DNA from: Amphimedon queenslandica | Lineage: Eukaryota > Porifera > Demospongiae > Haplosclerida > Niphatidae | Assembly: GCF_000090795.2 (NCBI RefSeq) | Contig: NW_003546460.1 | Coordinates: 1-64,000 of the forward strand | Length of the DNA: 64,000 nucleotides | Direction: 5' to 3' | Shown here: in pieces, positions 50,321-62,000 of the stretch | Numbering within the stretch: the first letter of the stretch is position 1 | How the letters are laid out: every line of letters begins with the position of its first letter | Notes under the pieces: model-generated | Told to the model about the DNA's origin: nothing | What the model saw: only the letters and a program-made list of their open reading frames with translations | Databases searched by the model: none | Translations under genes and position numbers: made by a program

Positions 50321-53167
50321 TTACATTTCAGAGACCTCAACTGTTCGAGCTATTGCTTCTCTTCCTGGGCCTCTCATTTGGAAGTCTGTTCGTTCATGAG
50401 GGACTCGTATTGACTTCATCGTTTTCCTTCTTTCTCTCAATTCCCTCAGCTCCTCTTCGATTTCTTTTTGACGCAAAACCAAACTCTTGAATTTCTTTCT
50501 GAGAGTTATACCAGACTTGTACTGATCCCAGAGCTTGTAGCAAAAAGCAACTACATGCAAGAAATAAATAAATATGCTATTTGATAGATGAGTTCATATC
50601 TTACTTAGTAATGCAATAATTAATACGATTATTAGTACACTGACTCCAAAAGCAACTGATAGCCCAATGATGACAGCTTCACGAAGTGCTGTAAAAATTA
50701 TAAATAGAATTAATAAAAAGATTAATGATAACACTTACAAAATAAATCTTCAGTCGTAGCAAACATGATAAAAGAAGGTCCAAGGACACTAGTCCTCTCA
50801 CTTTCTTTATAATATACAACTACAGTTGCATTATAATCAGTAGTAGACAGTAGATCACTCAATGTGATGGATACTGAGGCACTGTTGTTTGGATAAGATA
50901 CAGTTCTAGTGTAACCAAATGAAGGTTCATTGCGATAGGTAACAGTAACATTCTCTACTGATGACCTAAGACATTCTGTTATAGTAACAGAGAGTGTTAC
51001 TGAATCTCCATCCACTGCTCTAGTAGACACAGTTAATGTCAATGGAGTACCTCCTAAAAGAAAGAGAGAGGAGATAAGAATGTCCCATGAGGATTATCTT
51101 ACTAAAAATCTCTGAATCAGATCTGTCACTAGAATCAACATCATTTACTGCACTCACAGTAACTGCTGATGCACCACAAGATGGTACAGTAAGTGTACTA
51201 TTACTTACTGAACCATCAACTGTATAAACAGTCCTTATAACTCCAGATACTATTATAGTATGACTAGTGACTGGAGACTGTAGGCAATCTGTCATTACAC
51301 CAGGCTAAAGATATAAAGTCATAGATATTAATGGTAGAATGAAATAGCTAACCTCCCATCTAACGGATATAGTGGCAATTGATGCATTACTGCGATCAGA
51401 AAGAAGGTCTAATCCTTGCAGTGTTGGTACAGAAGGCTCTAAACATTGATCAGTAAATAATAGCAATCAAATACATTATTATTAATGACTAACTTTGTCT
51501 AATAATGGTCCTTTGAAATGACACTGGATTACTACTACCAGCACAGTTAACTGAAACCACTGATAAGGTATATAGTTCATTACTGGTCAGTCCTGTTAAA
51601 CTGGTATTGAATCCATTAACAATGTAGTCCATTTGAGTATTTTGAGCAGTTACGGACACTAAATAATGATCCAGTTGTGGTGTGTCAATTGAATTGATAG
51701 TATCAGTCCAATTTAATGAAATACTTTCATAGCAAACCTCTGACACATTGACTGATGATACTGGAACAGGAGGACCTGCCAATTAATAAATAATACTCAT
51801 AACTCATTTGGAATCATCTAATATAGTAAAATACATGCATTAAAATTGTAATAGAAATGGTAAAATCTCTTCTTTTCATTTTTGGTAAAATTTGAAGTCC
51901 CTGTACTAGGAACTTTGTCCTAATTTTGGAGCAACTTTATATTTGTTGTGAATTTACATTAGATTAGTTTGTTGTGATTCTTTGAAATAAGTTGTCCAAA
52001 TGAATACTGTTTATTTAACTAAACACTGATGCAACAATGTGATACTTTTGCCTTTTAAGTCCAACTTTTGTAAACATGATATAACTTATTACTGTGACCC
52101 TTCACCACTATACATTACTAACTCTCACCCTCTCTCCTCTCTTTTATTTAGATAAAGCAGTGATCAGCGACAGATAAAGATAATAAAAGATAAATCTTAC
52201 TTCTAACGGCAACTTCTATTGCAGAACTAAGTCTATTAAGTCCATTTGTGACATTAGTGTGACAAGACAGTGTGAAATTAGTAACAGGAGAACTGATGGT
52301 TGCAGTTGATTCAATTTCCAGTGACAATATGGTTACATTAGTAACTACTAGTTCAAAGTCTCCTAAGGTTTTCATCTCTCCAAAGCTAGTCAGAGAAATG
52401 CTTTGTCCATCGTCCAGTTCCCAGACCAATATACCAGTAGTGGAGCGGCAACTAAAGGTAATGGGGTCATTAGGACATATTGTTATATTACTGGAATTAC
52501 TAGTGACATTCTGTATCATATAAACTATAAAATAAGAAAAAATAACAAATAATACTAATTGATGCTTTAATGCTTCTACTTACCTTGTGGATCAACTGGT
52601 TTAATAATTATATCAATGGTTTCAATGTTACCATCATTATCACTACAAGTTAATGAAGTATTGGATGAAGAAACTGCTGTTGCTGTTGACGATATTGATG
52701 ATTCATTGATATTTAAAAGCATCAAACTAAAATCACCAAGTGTAGCAGCTTGCTGAGAACCATTGTTGATAACTGAACTACCACCATCACCTATCCACTG
52801 TATAAAGCCAGAACCAGTAATTACACATGTTATCTGTATTGTAATCCCAGGGAAAACGGTAATGCTGTCTTCTACAGTATTAGTGACATTCTGTGTAAGG
52901 ATTACTAGAAAATAGAGGGAGGAGAGAAGACAAAAGCAAGTTAGCTTCAGATTTAAATAATAGATTTTCCATTAGCAAATACAATTTATGCATCATTTCA
53001 TACCTATACAGCTGTCACTGCAGCTAGATCATGCATGCAAAGAATGTGTCTACTACTACTGACTACTCTACTCCCAGACCCTTTAAGATACCTGTTGGAC
53101 TGACAATAGCAACAAAACAAGAGAGAAATAGCAACAGGAGGACACGAGAGAATGATAAGATCCTCAT
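50321..53167 (-). CDS. Ig + fibronectin-III transmembrane receptor, charged tail
   Basis: Starts at 53167 with a signal peptide (MRILSFSRVLLLLFLSCFVAIVS, exon 53092-53167). Then come two Ig-like domains (exons about 52590-52905 and 52202-52526; Cys...Trp...Cys pattern, e.g. FSCRSTTGILVWELDDG), three FN3-like modules (about 51498-51776; 51344-51439 with 51103-51302; 50741-51055), a transmembrane exon (50606-50689, AVIIGLSVAFGVSVLIIVLIIALL) and a tail (50321-50549) with a basic, coiled-coil-like stretch (RQKEIEEELRELRERRK). About 640 residues. Many N-glycosylation sites. No tyrosine signalling motif in the tail. It shares its start region with a similar gene on the other strand. Probably a cell-surface recognition or adhesion molecule; ligand unknown. 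The third FN3 module is the least certain. Confidence 0.87.
51850..51945. repeat. Decayed repeat-family fragment in an Ig/FN3 intron
   Basis: CTCTTCTTTTCATTTTTGGTA, GTCCCTGTACTAGGAACTTT and TTTTGGAGCAACTTTAT match the spacer and half-core of the 186-bp unit. The palindrome is collapsed. Confidence 0.65.
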
Positions 53168-53346
53168 AGCTGAGGAGCTCAGGAACTAGATCAAGAGACA
53201 GAGAGGAAGAAGGACAGTGTTTTCTTGAGTACAAAGTTCAAGTTCATTGTAAATTTGTAAACACCCTTTTCTGAGTCAGCAAGTGCGCTAATTAGCTTTT
53301 TGTGGGAGCGGCTTGTAGAAATTGACATCATTCATTGGATCTAATC
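53168..53346. promoter_or_regulatory. Bidirectional promoter of the Ig/FN3 receptor pair, 179 bp
   Basis: The two receptor genes start on opposite strands with 179 bp between start codons, so they are likely co-regulated. No individual element was identified. Confidence 0.5.
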
Positions 53347-53919
53347 ATGTTTTATTCTCTCTCTGGCTCTGCTCTTTTTTTCTTCCTCTGTCTTGCTTGT
53401 CTGTCCAGTACAGTAACTGGAGCAGGTAAATTATACTTGAATGTTTTATATTATTCAGCTCTCCATTTCTTTTCCCTGTGTTCTCCTCCACTGCAGTAAC
53501 CCTTGTTAAGGAATATGATGACTATGCTTGTCCTAATACTAACGCAGTGATTACATGTACAACTGATACTGGCCAGCTAGTGTGGACCTCAGGAAGCAAT
53601 CAAGCCTACAGCACAAGCAGTAATCTCAATGTAGCTCACTCGGTGGGAGACTTCACTGTAAGACTGATCTCAAAATCAGGGAACACACTGGTATCTACTG
53701 CAGTTATAAATGCAACGAGCTCTAATAATGGATCGACTGTTATTTGTGAGGATAGCTTTTCTGCTGGGGGGATGACTGATACTGCTGTTGTTTTACTAGC
53801 TAGTAAGTTAATGATAATAAATTGAAGGGGTTTTATACGCTTGGTCCTCATGGATTGAATCATTTAAAAGATACTGAAAGCATTAGCATTGTACAGCTAT
53901 CTAGTTTGTAGAATTACAG

Positions 53920-53956
<37 letters not shown>

Positions 53957-56488
53957 GTGCCTAAAAACCCACATCAGCGGAAACTTTAATGCGTAGATGA
54001 TTTAGCCTAAACCCAAACTTTCAGTCATTAGTCCCTCCATATGATCTATGATGATTTATCAAAGTGTTACCTTTATTTGTAATAACTTGACTGCCTTCTG
54101 ATCTAATCTGTTACTATCTCTGATCTCTCCCCATATAGCAATTCCTAGTCTACCACTGAATTTCATTAATACTACTACAACATATGATACTGTTGTATTG
54201 AACTGGACTACCCCTACATCATTGGGAGGTGTACCAATAGGTCAGTACAGGGTCACAATATCACCATCACTTCAATCATCTTGTCCTGGGCAGTGTATGA
54301 CTACCGGTAATAACACTGAATCTCTTACCATTACTAATCTACAATATGGTGTTACATACACGATCACTGTTGCTGCTAGTAATTGTGCTGGGATAGGACA
54401 ATCTCAGACTCTTAATGTCACCATTACTGCAATAGGTAAGTGTTTAGATTATCTAATGTACTGTCACCTTCGCTTACATTGGCCCCAAGAAAAACAAAAA
54501 TTCTGTGAAGTAGTTGTTATTCATTGGAGGCCAGTTATAGTTTTTAGAACTGCTGACTTTCATCAGTTCTATATTCTGTTTTCATTGTTCTTAAAAGTGA
54601 AGCATAAACAGACCAAGTTTAAAAAACACTACTTTGTTTATTATTATTATTCCAAATGTTTTGATGTTACTATACCTTGTAAGGTGAGAAACAATTAAGT
54701 TTATTTATTTAAATTAGAACCTAACCCACCCATTAACTTGGAAGCATGCATGTCTTCAATTCGAGAAGTCAAAGTTACATGGACAGTAAGTTAACTATTA
54801 TTATTATTATTGTCATCATTATTATCATCATTTTTAGTGTCCATCATCAATGAATATCCAAAGTCCTCCAATCACTAACTATACAGTTACTTTGACTTCA
54901 CCAGGGCTACAGACTGATACACAATACATACCTCACATTGGCTGTAATCATCCCTATTCACTTACTAGACCAGTTCAAAGTGGATCTCACTTATACACAG
55001 TATCAGTCACAGCTACTAACAGTGTGGGCGAAAGTACTAACAACCCATACACTAATATATGTAAGTTATTATTTAATTGCTTATCAATGTTTTGCTATTT
55101 CAAAACTGCCTTATATGTACCTGCATGTACATACATGTCTTGTAGTAACAGCTTTATAAATATGTAAAGCATTTGTCAAGTAGTAAATGATGCGTAATCA
55201 TGCAATTCATTCATATGTGACATGGGCACACTTCCTGTACTATAATATTCTATCTATCATTATTATTATTATTATTATTTTAATTTACCTCAAACTTCCT
55301 TTTCAGTTACTACCCCTAACATAAGTGCTGATTCATCTCTGGTTACCACGACAATGGCCCTGATGAGTATAAACATGTCGTGGGCAGTATGCCAAGGGAT
55401 TCCAGCTCAATTTGAAGTGGGTTACTCACTAGATAGCCAATCAGATTCAAGCTCAATATCAGTGACACTGCCTCTTATTGATACATTGTTTATACCACTG
55501 AATGGGCTCAATCCTAACTCTTACTATCGCTCAGAAGTACAGCTAAATGTTGGAGGAGACTTTCCAGTAGTTGATGGACCGTCTTTTACTACAAACAAAG
55601 AACCCACTCCTAATCAATGTGAGCTGAATATTTAGATGCTACTAGCCCACCCTAAATAATAATAGTGTTTATTACTCAAGCGTTTTGTTTCTTTTGCTAA
55701 ATTATAATTGAATTACCAGAATTTAATGCTTATTATACATATTTATAGGTAGCTCATTACTTTATACGGTAACAGAAACAGCATTAGCAACTCCTGGTAG
55801 TAGTACTACTGGTGACACTTCAAGACAATGTAAGTATTATGATAATTAATGCCATCATGTCTTCTTCATATCACTAGGTGCTAATGAGAGTAATCTATAC
55901 CTTGGTATTGGTGTCCTTGCTGCAGTGGCAGCCATTGCAATCATTATTGTAATACTGGTTGCTTGTGTGCTGATTGTAAAATTAAGAAATAAAAAGAACC
56001 AAGTACCAGTAGGAGATAGAGATTTACAAAGACTCCACACTGATTCATATTCTCATCTTAGCACGTTTACAAGCTCCGAGTCCAAATTACTGTCCAGTTC
56101 TCCTCAACCAACAGGTGTTGTCCCCGACTCTCCTTGGAACACAATGACAATGATGACTCCTAATGATTCTTATGGACAAAGACCCCCACAGCCTCTTCCT
56201 AATGAAGGAGTTTCAGAATATGCAGAAATACCAAGCTACCACATGCCACCTCATAGTGACATCACTAATAATCCAACTTATACTCAAGTTGATCTAAATC
56301 AAGTTGAACCCAATAAAGCTAATGATGAATATCCTCCTAGTGATAAAGAGAGAATGTCCCCTCCTCCAAGTGGACAGGTTGATAATCCTGCCTATGGTAT
56401 GGCAGGTAACCCAGCTCCTTACATAAAACCAGTCAATAGATACGCTGAGAGTCCAATAGCTGACGAGCCTAGTGACGAATATATTTAA
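53347..56488 (+). CDS. Ig + fibronectin-III transmembrane receptor with ITIM-like tail
   Basis: Signal peptide from 53347 (MFYSLSGSALFFFLCLACLSS). One Ig-like domain (about 53497-53802; ITCTTDTGQLVWTSG ... TVICED), FN3 modules (about 54140-54434; 54719-54786 with 54839-55062; 55308-55619), a short stalk (about 55750-55830), then a transmembrane segment and a ~170-residue tail in the last exon (55879-56488; VAAIAIIIVILVACVLIVKLRNKK). The tail is proline-rich and has DSYSHL, SEYAEI (fits the ITIM form S/I/V/LxYxxI/V/L), NPTYTQV and NPAYGM (NPxY). This suggests phosphotyrosine-dependent binding of SH2 or PTB proteins. About 660 residues. Likely sister of the gene at 50321-53167, with a very different tail. 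Functional class is inferred from motifs only. Confidence 0.87.
53922..53956. repeat. (TA)n microsatellite
   Basis: About 17 TA units in the intron after the Ig domain of the plus-strand receptor. Confidence 0.9.
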
Positions 56489-56591
56489 CTAGTTTATGGC
56501 GTGTGTATGTGGTACGTCGATCGTTTTGTGAGTGAAAACTTAATTTCTTTTTTGTTTTATTTTTATAAAAATACATATTACAATTAATAAA

Positions 56592-58345
56592 TTATTGAGG
56601 AGTCTCATTAACACGTGACAAAATATAACTGTAATAATTATTCAGGGCAAGATTGTCCAACCACATCTCTTTGGCATCTAAACCATCAACAGGTTTAAAA
56701 TTTGATGTTAGCTTTTGCAACTTATTCTCAGCTAAAGAGCAAGATTCAATATCTAATGTCTCCATTAAAGATTTCAAAGCAACAGAGATGTGCATTAACA
56801 GTTGTGCTGGTTCAATGTACGAGTTAGATCTGTCTTCCTCAAAGAGAAGTGAACTGACAGAACTAGTAGGAATAGGGGTAGACTCAGGAGAGGGAGAAGA
56901 ATCAAAATCCAAAGATGAGAGAGAGAGTAATAGTGAAAACGAGGTCAGAGGATCGTAAAGTGTAGCAATAAAGTCAATCAATGATTTGATGCATAATTGC
57001 TGGCACATTACGAGCTTTGATGAGTCACCATCACCTAAAAATAACAATAATTTAGCAGTTTCTCTAATAATATCATTCTTATTACTTTTAATGATATTCT
57101 GTTGTACAGTGACTGTCATTGCTGATCTTACTTCAGCCTCAACATCATGCAATAATATAAAGACCATTCTCCAATACAGTACTGAAGAGGACTCTATATT
57201 GTGCAAAACTGTCCATTTCTGTCCTAACACTTTTGCTACTTCAATTCTGATATCAACAGGTGAACTATCATTGCAATAGCTAAATAAACACTCCAACAAT
57301 GTAGGAAGAGAATCACTAATAGATGAATACAGCAAGTGTTTCAATGCAGTATTGAACCAACTGATAATGGAGACTTTAACGTCCTCTCTAAAAAATAATA
57401 AGAATATAATGTTAATTTTCTCTATCTCTTACCGTAGTGGCTCATTAATTAGCTTTGAAATTCTCTTTTTAAAGAAATCAGGCCAGCTAATATCAAGATG
57501 CTTGTTTCCTTCATCTTTATACCAGTCCACAGGCAAGCATGATAAAAGATGATAACTCTATACAAGAAAGGTATCAAAAAGACTAATATGACTATTATCT
57601 TACAAAATGATTATCATTATTAGTCTCTTCAATGGCCTCTGATACAATACTTGTGATTTCTTCATTGCTTAACTTGTCATTGAGTAATCCTTCTCTTATG
57701 GACAAGTACATGTTCTCTGCAAAGGGGTGCAGTTTCCATGACAACAGCGCTACTTTAAGAGGTGACAACAGATCTTCTCGACTACCAAAGTACTCCTGAA
57801 AGACGGAAATATAAGAATACTGATAATTAGAGAACTGGAGTAATATCGAATTGTTATTTTTGTTGTCGTTCAAAGCCAAATCGTCCTGACAGATTTTGAT
57901 CAGTAGAATCAAGGAATCAATGATATGAGATGATAAATGATCCGTTAATGCAGCAGAATCAGTCTGAGATCTTAAGCCAGTGAGACAGAGTGTGATACAG
58001 TGAATGAATAAACCACGGGTTATTAAACATTTATTAATCCTACAAAAAAGAAAAAATTATTTAAAAATAGAATAAATATTTACCTTTTTCCTATCCATAG
58101 TTTCTCTAATAATCCTTTAATTATATTTTTAATTAATGAAACACTAATTAAACCAGCGTTGGCCCCATCAGGCCCTAACAGAACTGATATACTCAGTAAC
58201 GAACCATGTAACAGGTTCTGGTTACTAAATATAAGTTTAGCTATAATGTCATTGACCACACCCACTACACTGGATGGAGACAAAGTAGGAAGGAGAGCCT
58301 GAGATGCTAAAACACGACATTTCCACACTGGGGATCCAGCTGCCC

Positions 58346-58441
<96 letters not shown>

Positions 58442-58999
58442 GTATGATAATTACTTCAATATGTATGGCTGGAATGGTACCAGTGATATTTGAGGATTAT
58501 CATCAAAAAATTGTGATGGAAACAATCGAGAAAGGATCAGCAAAACTGGAAACAAACTTAAAAAAAAAAAAAACAATAATTAAAGTATGTTAAACTTACC
58601 GGTCTCCTTCAGTAAGGTCCAGCCTATTAACGGAAACTTTCAATTTTGCGAGCAAAAACTCGTGGAGCGACAGAAAACGTGTGAAAAACTCTCTAGTACT
58701 CATTTTATTCTCGTCCTGGCCCCTCATGACGCCAAAGACACGTGACACTAAAGCACTGAGCAACAAAGTGCAGGAATTACGAACCTAAACAAGAAGAGAT
58801 AGTGAATGGACTAGTAAGATGATAACTCTTACTGGCCATGATTTAGAGCTAAATCCCTCCAGAGCAATCATTAATGAAGGAGCAATGAAAGGGACAACAG
58901 CTTCGCTTAATTTTGATTCTCTTATTAGACCTCTTAGTATATTAATGGAGTGGATAGCAGCTGTTTGATCGGCCTAATGGAAGGAATAATGATATAATG

Positions 59000-59054
<55 letters not shown>

Positions 59055-62000
59055 GTAATAACCTCTGTATTATTCTCTTCATTAGAAGTGCCCCCTGATG
59101 CTATTTTCAATAAAACTGTCATTAATTCTTTGAGTCCTTTATTACAGTTAACTTTTGGCTCTGTCGTCACAATAGCCTAGAAGGAGAAATGGGTGTGGTC
59201 ATAAAATAATCATTAACTCTAACAATTAGTGTTTGGAATCAGCTCAAACTTTCTACACAACATAAGTACATGTATATGCATCAGAAAATGTAATAAAAAT
59301 TGACAATTCTCTCCTTTTCATTTTTGGCAAAATTTGGCCCGAGACCATGTACTATAGTACAGGGAATTTTAACTGATTTTGGAGTAACTTTAAAAATTCG
59401 TAAAAAATCCAATTTTGATTGGAATCAGTTCAAACTTTCTACACAACATAAGTACATGTATATGCATCAGAAAATGTAATAAAAATGGAGAATTCTCTCC
59501 TAGTCATTTTTGGCAAAATTTGGCCAATGACCCTATACTATAATAGTACAGGGACTTTGAGCCAATTTTTGAGCAACTTAAAAATATTGACTATTAATTT
59601 ACCAGACAATAGTAGGGAAGTCCAGCGCTTCTCCTGGTCTGTGTTAGTGATTGTAAAGATGAGAGATCAATGAGATCTTCAATCCACTGAACTGGTCTTG
59701 ATGAGAGAGACGGAAGAGAAGAGTTCCATAAATACTCACACAATGAACTAAATCCAACATAAGCCATTTCAAAAGCACCACGATGTCTAGCCTCCGTCAA
59801 CTGCTGTATCAACACTGAGCTGATTGAATCAACCTGTATCAATAAGAAATCAGTGTTAGTATCAATATCAGTGATCAAACACCCACACGGTTAATTACTT
59901 GTTCAATTGATAGGAGTCCTCCAATGGAAACAGCAGCTGTTCCTTTTCTCTTTTTCTTTCCCTCTCCCTCCTCCTCTCCTGATCTTTTTTGGTTGATTAA
60001 AGTTGTGAATATTTGAATAACCTCCTTCATGCAATGCCAGCAACATAACAGGACTGATTGAGAGTTTCCATGACAACTAGCTCCACCCTAAAAACACAAG
60101 GATTAATATTAAAGAATCCATCTCTCTCTCTCTCACGTCTGTTTCTTGTTCTTCGTTTGGTATGAAACCCTCAGGACTGCTGTTACATACCACTGGAGAA
60201 ACCAGTGCACTAATGGCAGTACAAGTCATTAATAGTTTATTAATAACTACATGACACTCCTCCAAGTCACGGGGTGACAGACCGCCCACACTAATTAATA
60301 AAAATATTAAAATTATTAATAATAGAATATACTCACTTTATTAATTTCAATATTCCATTAATTGATTGCAATACTCCATACATCGGAGCATTTAAAGAGC
60401 CTGTTACTAAGCTCCGCCTACATTGGGTCATGTGATCCTCCAGAACACTCAATAGAGATTCTATCAAAGTCAGTGAAGGGGGAAGACCCCTAGCAGGGGT
60501 TCCAGTAATCAGTGTGAAATTATATGCGAGTTGTGTTGGGTGAATGGTCAGTAATAGTGACATTAAATGACACCCAGTGGAGCAATTGTTGTATTTTGGA
60601 CTCGTGATTAATTTATGGCAAAAATCCGAGAGATATTTTATATCGAAATCACTGAACTATGAGAGAAAAATATTAAATAAAACATATTAATCTCACCATT
60701 TCTTTTTTGTTATTAAATATTTTCATTAATTCAATTGCTATTATTCTGTTGGACTCAAAAGTGTCCCATAGCACGTACACCAGACCCCTTGCCAACTGAT
60801 CTGGAACCAGTGTTGAAAATTCAAACTGGGTCACCGAAGGGTTCCTGTACAGGTCACTCATTAGGAGTAAAATTGATAAAGAGAAATAACGTCTTTGAAA
60901 ACTATCAAATGGATGAGCAAGATTATTAAAACAAAGCGTTAATAATTGATGCAAAAAATCCTAAAAATAATAAATAAATATTACAATTATTATAATAATT
61001 AACTTACTTTGTATTTATTTATTGATTTGTTTACGTCAATTGTTTGCTTGCTTTTCTCTTTTTCTTTCACAAGACGATAAACACCATCATTAATCCGAAG
61101 AAATAACTTAAAAAGTAGACTTGATAATATACCTATCTCTCCCTCCCTCTCTCTCTACCTTTTACAAACCAGCCAGTACTTGTTCCCTTAGCGAGAGAGA
61201 CTGGGAGTTCATGTGGTATTGTAAGGTCTCAAGGAGCACCTGCAACTGATAGACAGGTGGTAGGCTAGTCATGGACTTGCTCTCACAAATAACTCTAAAA
61301 GCAAGTGAAATCGACTGAAGAGACAAACAGAAATTAGTTAAACANNNNNNNNNNNNNNNNNNNNNNNNNNNNNNNNNNNNNNNNNNNNNNNNNNNNNNNN
61401 NNNNNNNNNNNNNNNNNNNNNNNNNNNNNNNNNNNNNNNNNNNNNNNNNNNNNNNNNNNNNNNNNNNNNNNNNNNNNNNNNNNNNNNNNNNNNNNNNNNN
61501 NNNNNNNNNNNNNNNNNNNNNNNNNNNNNNNNNNNNNNNNNNNNNNNNNNNNNNNNNNNNNNNNNNNNNNNNNNNNNNNNNNNNNNNNNNNNNNNNNNNN
61601 NNNNNNNNNNNNNNNNNNNNNNNNNNNNNNNNNNNNNNNNNNNNNNNNNNNNNNNNNNNNNNNNNNNNNNNNNNNNNNNNNNNNNNNNNNNNNNNNNNNN
61701 NNNNNNNNNNNNNNNNNNNNNNNNNNNNNNNNNNNNNNNNNNNNNNNNNNNNNNNNNNNNNNNNNNNNNNNNNNNNNNNNNNNNNNNNNNNNNNNNNNNN
61801 NNNNNNNNNNNNNNNNNNNNNNNNNNNNNNNNNNNNNNNNNNNNNNNNNNNNNNNNNNNNNNNNNNNNNNNNNNNNNNNNNNNNNNNNNNNNNNNNNNNN
61901 NNNNNNNNNNNNNNNNNNNNNNNNNNNNNNNNNNNNNNNNNNNNNNNNNNNNNNNNNNNNNNNNNNNNNNNNNNNNNNNNNNNNNNNNNNNNNNNNNNNN

